Origin: Amaranthus tricolor
Taxonomy: Eukaryota; Streptophyta; Magnoliopsida; Caryophyllales; Amaranthaceae
Length of the DNA stretch: 64,000 nt
Reading direction: 5' to 3'
Assembly (NCBI RefSeq): GCF_026212465.1
Contig: NC_080060.1
Location: forward strand, 21,135,506 to 21,199,505
Both the position numbers and the translations under genes were made by a program. Numbering within the stretch: position 1 is the stretch's first letter; each line of letters starts with the position of its first letter. Under the pieces are notes generated by a model. That model was given only the letters and a program-made list of their open reading frames with translations, was not told the origin of the DNA and made no database searches. Positions 61,741 to 64,000 of this stretch are shown here, in pieces.

Positions 61741-63036
61741 ATTTTAGGACCTTAATCACAACAATTGTAACAATGTTTTAGGAATTTTATTTGTAAGATG
61801 AGAATGTTGAATCAATGAATCAAGGATTTATCTTTTCAACTACTTTTCTTTGCAGGTACTGTGTCTGATTTGTTTGGTTTGTGTGAGCTGGTATTTTAGC
61901 TGTTAATGGTTTGTCTGCTGTGTATCATGATGGTTGTGTTGTTCATGAATTTGTGGCTCTTGTTTGGTGTAAGGTTTTGTGTGCTGTTAATGGTGTGTTA
62001 GCTGGTTTTTAGTTTTTGTTTGGAGTTGCAGGTTTTGATGCACATACAGCTTGGAATTGTTAATGGTGTGTGTGTTGAATTGTTGATGGTGTGTGTGTTG
62101 AATTGTTGATGCACATAAAGCTTGGAATTTGTTCATCTTGTTTTGGTTTGATGTTTGCTGCTATGTTGTTGATCTTGTTGTTGATCTTGTTGATGTTTGC
62201 TGCTATGTTGTTGATGCACAAACACTAAAACACTTGTTGTTGATCTTGTTGATGTTTGCTGGTGTGTGTGTTGAATTGTTGATGCATATACAGCTTGGAA
62301 TTTGTTCATCTTGTTTTGGTTTGATGTTGGCTGCTATGTTGTTGATCTTGTTGTTGATCTTGTTGATGTTTGCTGCTATGTTGTTGATGCACAAACACTA
62401 AAACACTTGTTGTTGATCTTGTTGATGTTTGCTGCTATGTTGTTGAATTGTTGATGCACATACAGCTTGGAACACTAAAACACTTCCTTCATGTATGAAC
62501 ACTGATGTATGAAAATATTGAAAGTGGAATTGATTTGTGTAGAGTCAATTCAAGCAATCTTTTTTTCATTGCTATGAACACTGATGTAGAGTCAATTCAT
62601 GAGCAAAGACTGATGTATGAAATCAGTTCATCAGTTACACTATGAACACTGATGTATGAACACTGATGTTGAAGTCAGTTCAGTCTTGAATGTATGAACA
62701 CTGATACTTGAACATGCATCCATTTTGTTCAATATTCATACATCTTGAGTTCAGCAGTTAATTCATACAATATTCATACATATTGAACATGCATCCATCA
62801 GTGTTCAGTTAATTCATACAATATTGAACAAAGGGAAAAGCAGACCAATGTTCAGCAGTTAATTACAAAGGGAAAAAAGGAAACAACAAAACCCATTCAA
62901 CTCGGAAACTAAGAAATACAAATGATCATTACTCAAAAATCTAATTCACGATAGTACATTCTTGAGTTCATTTGATACACCAATACGTTTGTTACATTAA
63001 GTAGACAAATTACATTCAACACATACTTTTGGAACT
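61741..63036. other. Spacer between convergent genes, repeat-rich
   Basis: It holds a three-copy, 172-bp repeat (62108-62470) and a patch of TGATGTATGAACAC-type repeats (62490-62830). No gene is seen; frames through the repeats are leucine-rich artefacts. Confidence 0.6.
62108..62475. repeat. Tandem repeat, period 172 bp, with TTGTTGATCTTG sub-repeats
   Basis: TGATGCACATAAAGCTTGG at 62108 recurs near 62280 (one or two changes) and 62452. Within each unit TTGTTGATCTTG and TTTGCTGCTATG repeat several times. Confidence 0.85.
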
Positions 63037-63771
63037 CTATACTTGACTTTGTTCATCCATTACATATGTAGTACTTGCATTTGTTGCACTTGTCATAAGT
63101 TGATCACTACTGGAGACATGCATGTCACTTGGTGTGGACAATTGAGTACAAGATGCTCCCGTTTTAGGCCGTCCACCTTTTGACCTCATCTTTGTTGACT
63201 GTGGTTTGGTTGGATTCTTGCATTTGTTTTTGTAGTGACCTAACTCACCACAATTACCACATCTCCGTTGCTTATATTCTCGAACAGCAGTTGCAGGCTT
63301 CTTACCTCCCTTATCTTCATCAGTTTCCTTTTTCCTTTTCCTTAATTTAGGCCTTCCAGGCATCTTCCGAAACGGTGGAGGAAGAGGTTGGGCTAATGTA
63401 GTTGTCGGCCACATTTCGCGTCCAGGCATTCCATAAAACTTAGGACCATACGTCTTGGCATACGTTTCCACAAGATACGCCTCATGGACAAATTGACTAG
63501 CATCTAATTTTCTAATAAGAATACAAGCGATGGCATGTTTGCAAGGGATCCCAATAAGATTCCAACTTCCACAAAGGCATGTCTTGTTGGTCAAGTTTAC
63601 AACGTAACTTTTTTCATCATCATCCACCTCAAACTCAAACACATCTACCGGGATTACCCTCAAACCATATATTTCCTTTGAATTTTTTTCAATCATTTTG
63701 GTGACAGCTGGCATCAACACACCTTTAAATTTACCCAACCCTTCTCGTTTGGCTGCACTCCTTTGCATCAC
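63037..63771 (-). pseudogene. C-terminal part of a MuDR-type transposase (SWIM and CCHC)
   Basis: 244 codons on the minus strand. A SWIM zinc finger has Cys65-x-Cys67 (TCLCGSW) and Cys77-x-His79 (IPCKHA). Downstream are HEAYLVETYAKTYGPKFYGM, a Lys/Arg-rich patch (PGRPKLRKRKKE) and a CCHC knuckle CGNCGELGHYKNKC near 172-185, then a Ser/Thr-rich tail. This is the usual end of MuDR/MURA transposases. The catalytic DDE region that should precede it is absent: directly upstream lies a stop and then an acidic block (63768-63989). It is therefore a deletion derivative or the 3' exon of a rearranged copy. The protein, if made, could bind DNA but not cut it. Confidence 0.8.
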
Positions 63772-63989
63772 ATATCCTCAACCTCAACATCAGAAATTTG
63801 TTGCTCTATTTGGGCTATCTCATTTGGTGTAAGGTTTAGGGCAGAAAGAGAAGCTAAGGTAGTTGTTTCAGATCTAGGGTTAGCACTTACACATTCTTTA
63901 TAACCCGTATATGTGTTTGGTGGTCCCATTTCCCCAACAACAGCATCTACATTTGGTGTTTCCAACTCATCCACTAACTCATGTGCCAC
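63768..63989 (-). pseudogene. Acidic N-terminal-like fragment upstream of the MULE transposase end
   Basis: 73 codons, MAHELVDELETPNVDAVVGE to SDVEVEDM, ending where the 63771 frame begins (4-bp overlap). Acidic, with no motif I can name; it may be the N-terminal part of the same MULE protein, fused by internal deletion. It likely extends past the window edge. Confidence 0.45.
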
Positions 63990-64000
63990 ATCAGATGTAT

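Noticed and set aside
62129..62401. Leucine-rich 90-codon frame
   Set aside because: It is a translation of the TTGTTGATCTTG repeats and has no start or domain context.

Overview
This is plant nuclear DNA: AT-rich, and almost entirely made of transposable elements nested in one another. Spliced antisense genes inside Tat-type Gypsy elements, chromovirus pol, hAT, CACTA-like and Mutator-like (MULE) elements, and primer sites matching plant initiator-Met and Asp tRNAs all point to an angiosperm. The family within angiosperms cannot be fixed from the sequence alone. I found no convincing non-TE host gene, no tRNA or rRNA gene and no CRISPR array.

Layout. (1) 1-1143 is featureless. (2) 1149-15300 is a decayed Tat-lineage Gypsy element on the minus strand ('Tat-B', target duplication ATGCA). 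It contains a truncated LTR element (2259-3786) inside a tandem array, a 2.1-kb CACTA-like element (5530-7666) inside an antisense spliced gene, and a deleted reverse transcriptase replaced by filler. (3) 15306-25430 holds a long TA microsatellite, a FAR1-type MULE relic, a two-copy 221-bp repeat, a chromovirus pol relic, a 1472-bp solo LTR and a GATC-rich block. (4) 25436-59310 is a second Tat element on the plus strand ('Tat-A', duplication CTTGC), stretched to 33.9 kb by two large insertions. (5) 59316-64000 holds intergenic DNA and part of a MULE carrying a GRF zinc-finger gene facing a SWIM/CCHC transposase end.

Inside Tat-A, a Tekay/Del-like chromovirus (27033-46306) sits in gag. Its left LTR carries a 3.7-kb hAT element (8-bp duplication) and a 1.5-kb solo LTR with a 27-C tract (duplication ATAAT). 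Its gag has been converted into a Gypsy/Copia chimera: about 4.27 kb of Copia gag-pol, without LTRs, lies between two copies of the same ~150-bp Gypsy gag segment, and the left junction is an open in-frame fusion of 600 codons. A second insertion (46941-52229, duplication GATTC) is a coding-free, large-LTR element with a tRNA-Asp primer site.

The best candidates for something not routinely described are the Gypsy/Copia chimera, whose junctions fit template switching during reverse transcription; the shared double-hairpin design of three tandem arrays in the two Tat elements; and the hyper-palindromic LTRs of the tRNA-Asp-primed families. Almost every coding region is broken by stops, frameshifts or deletions, so the elements are read here as fossils and not as active genes.
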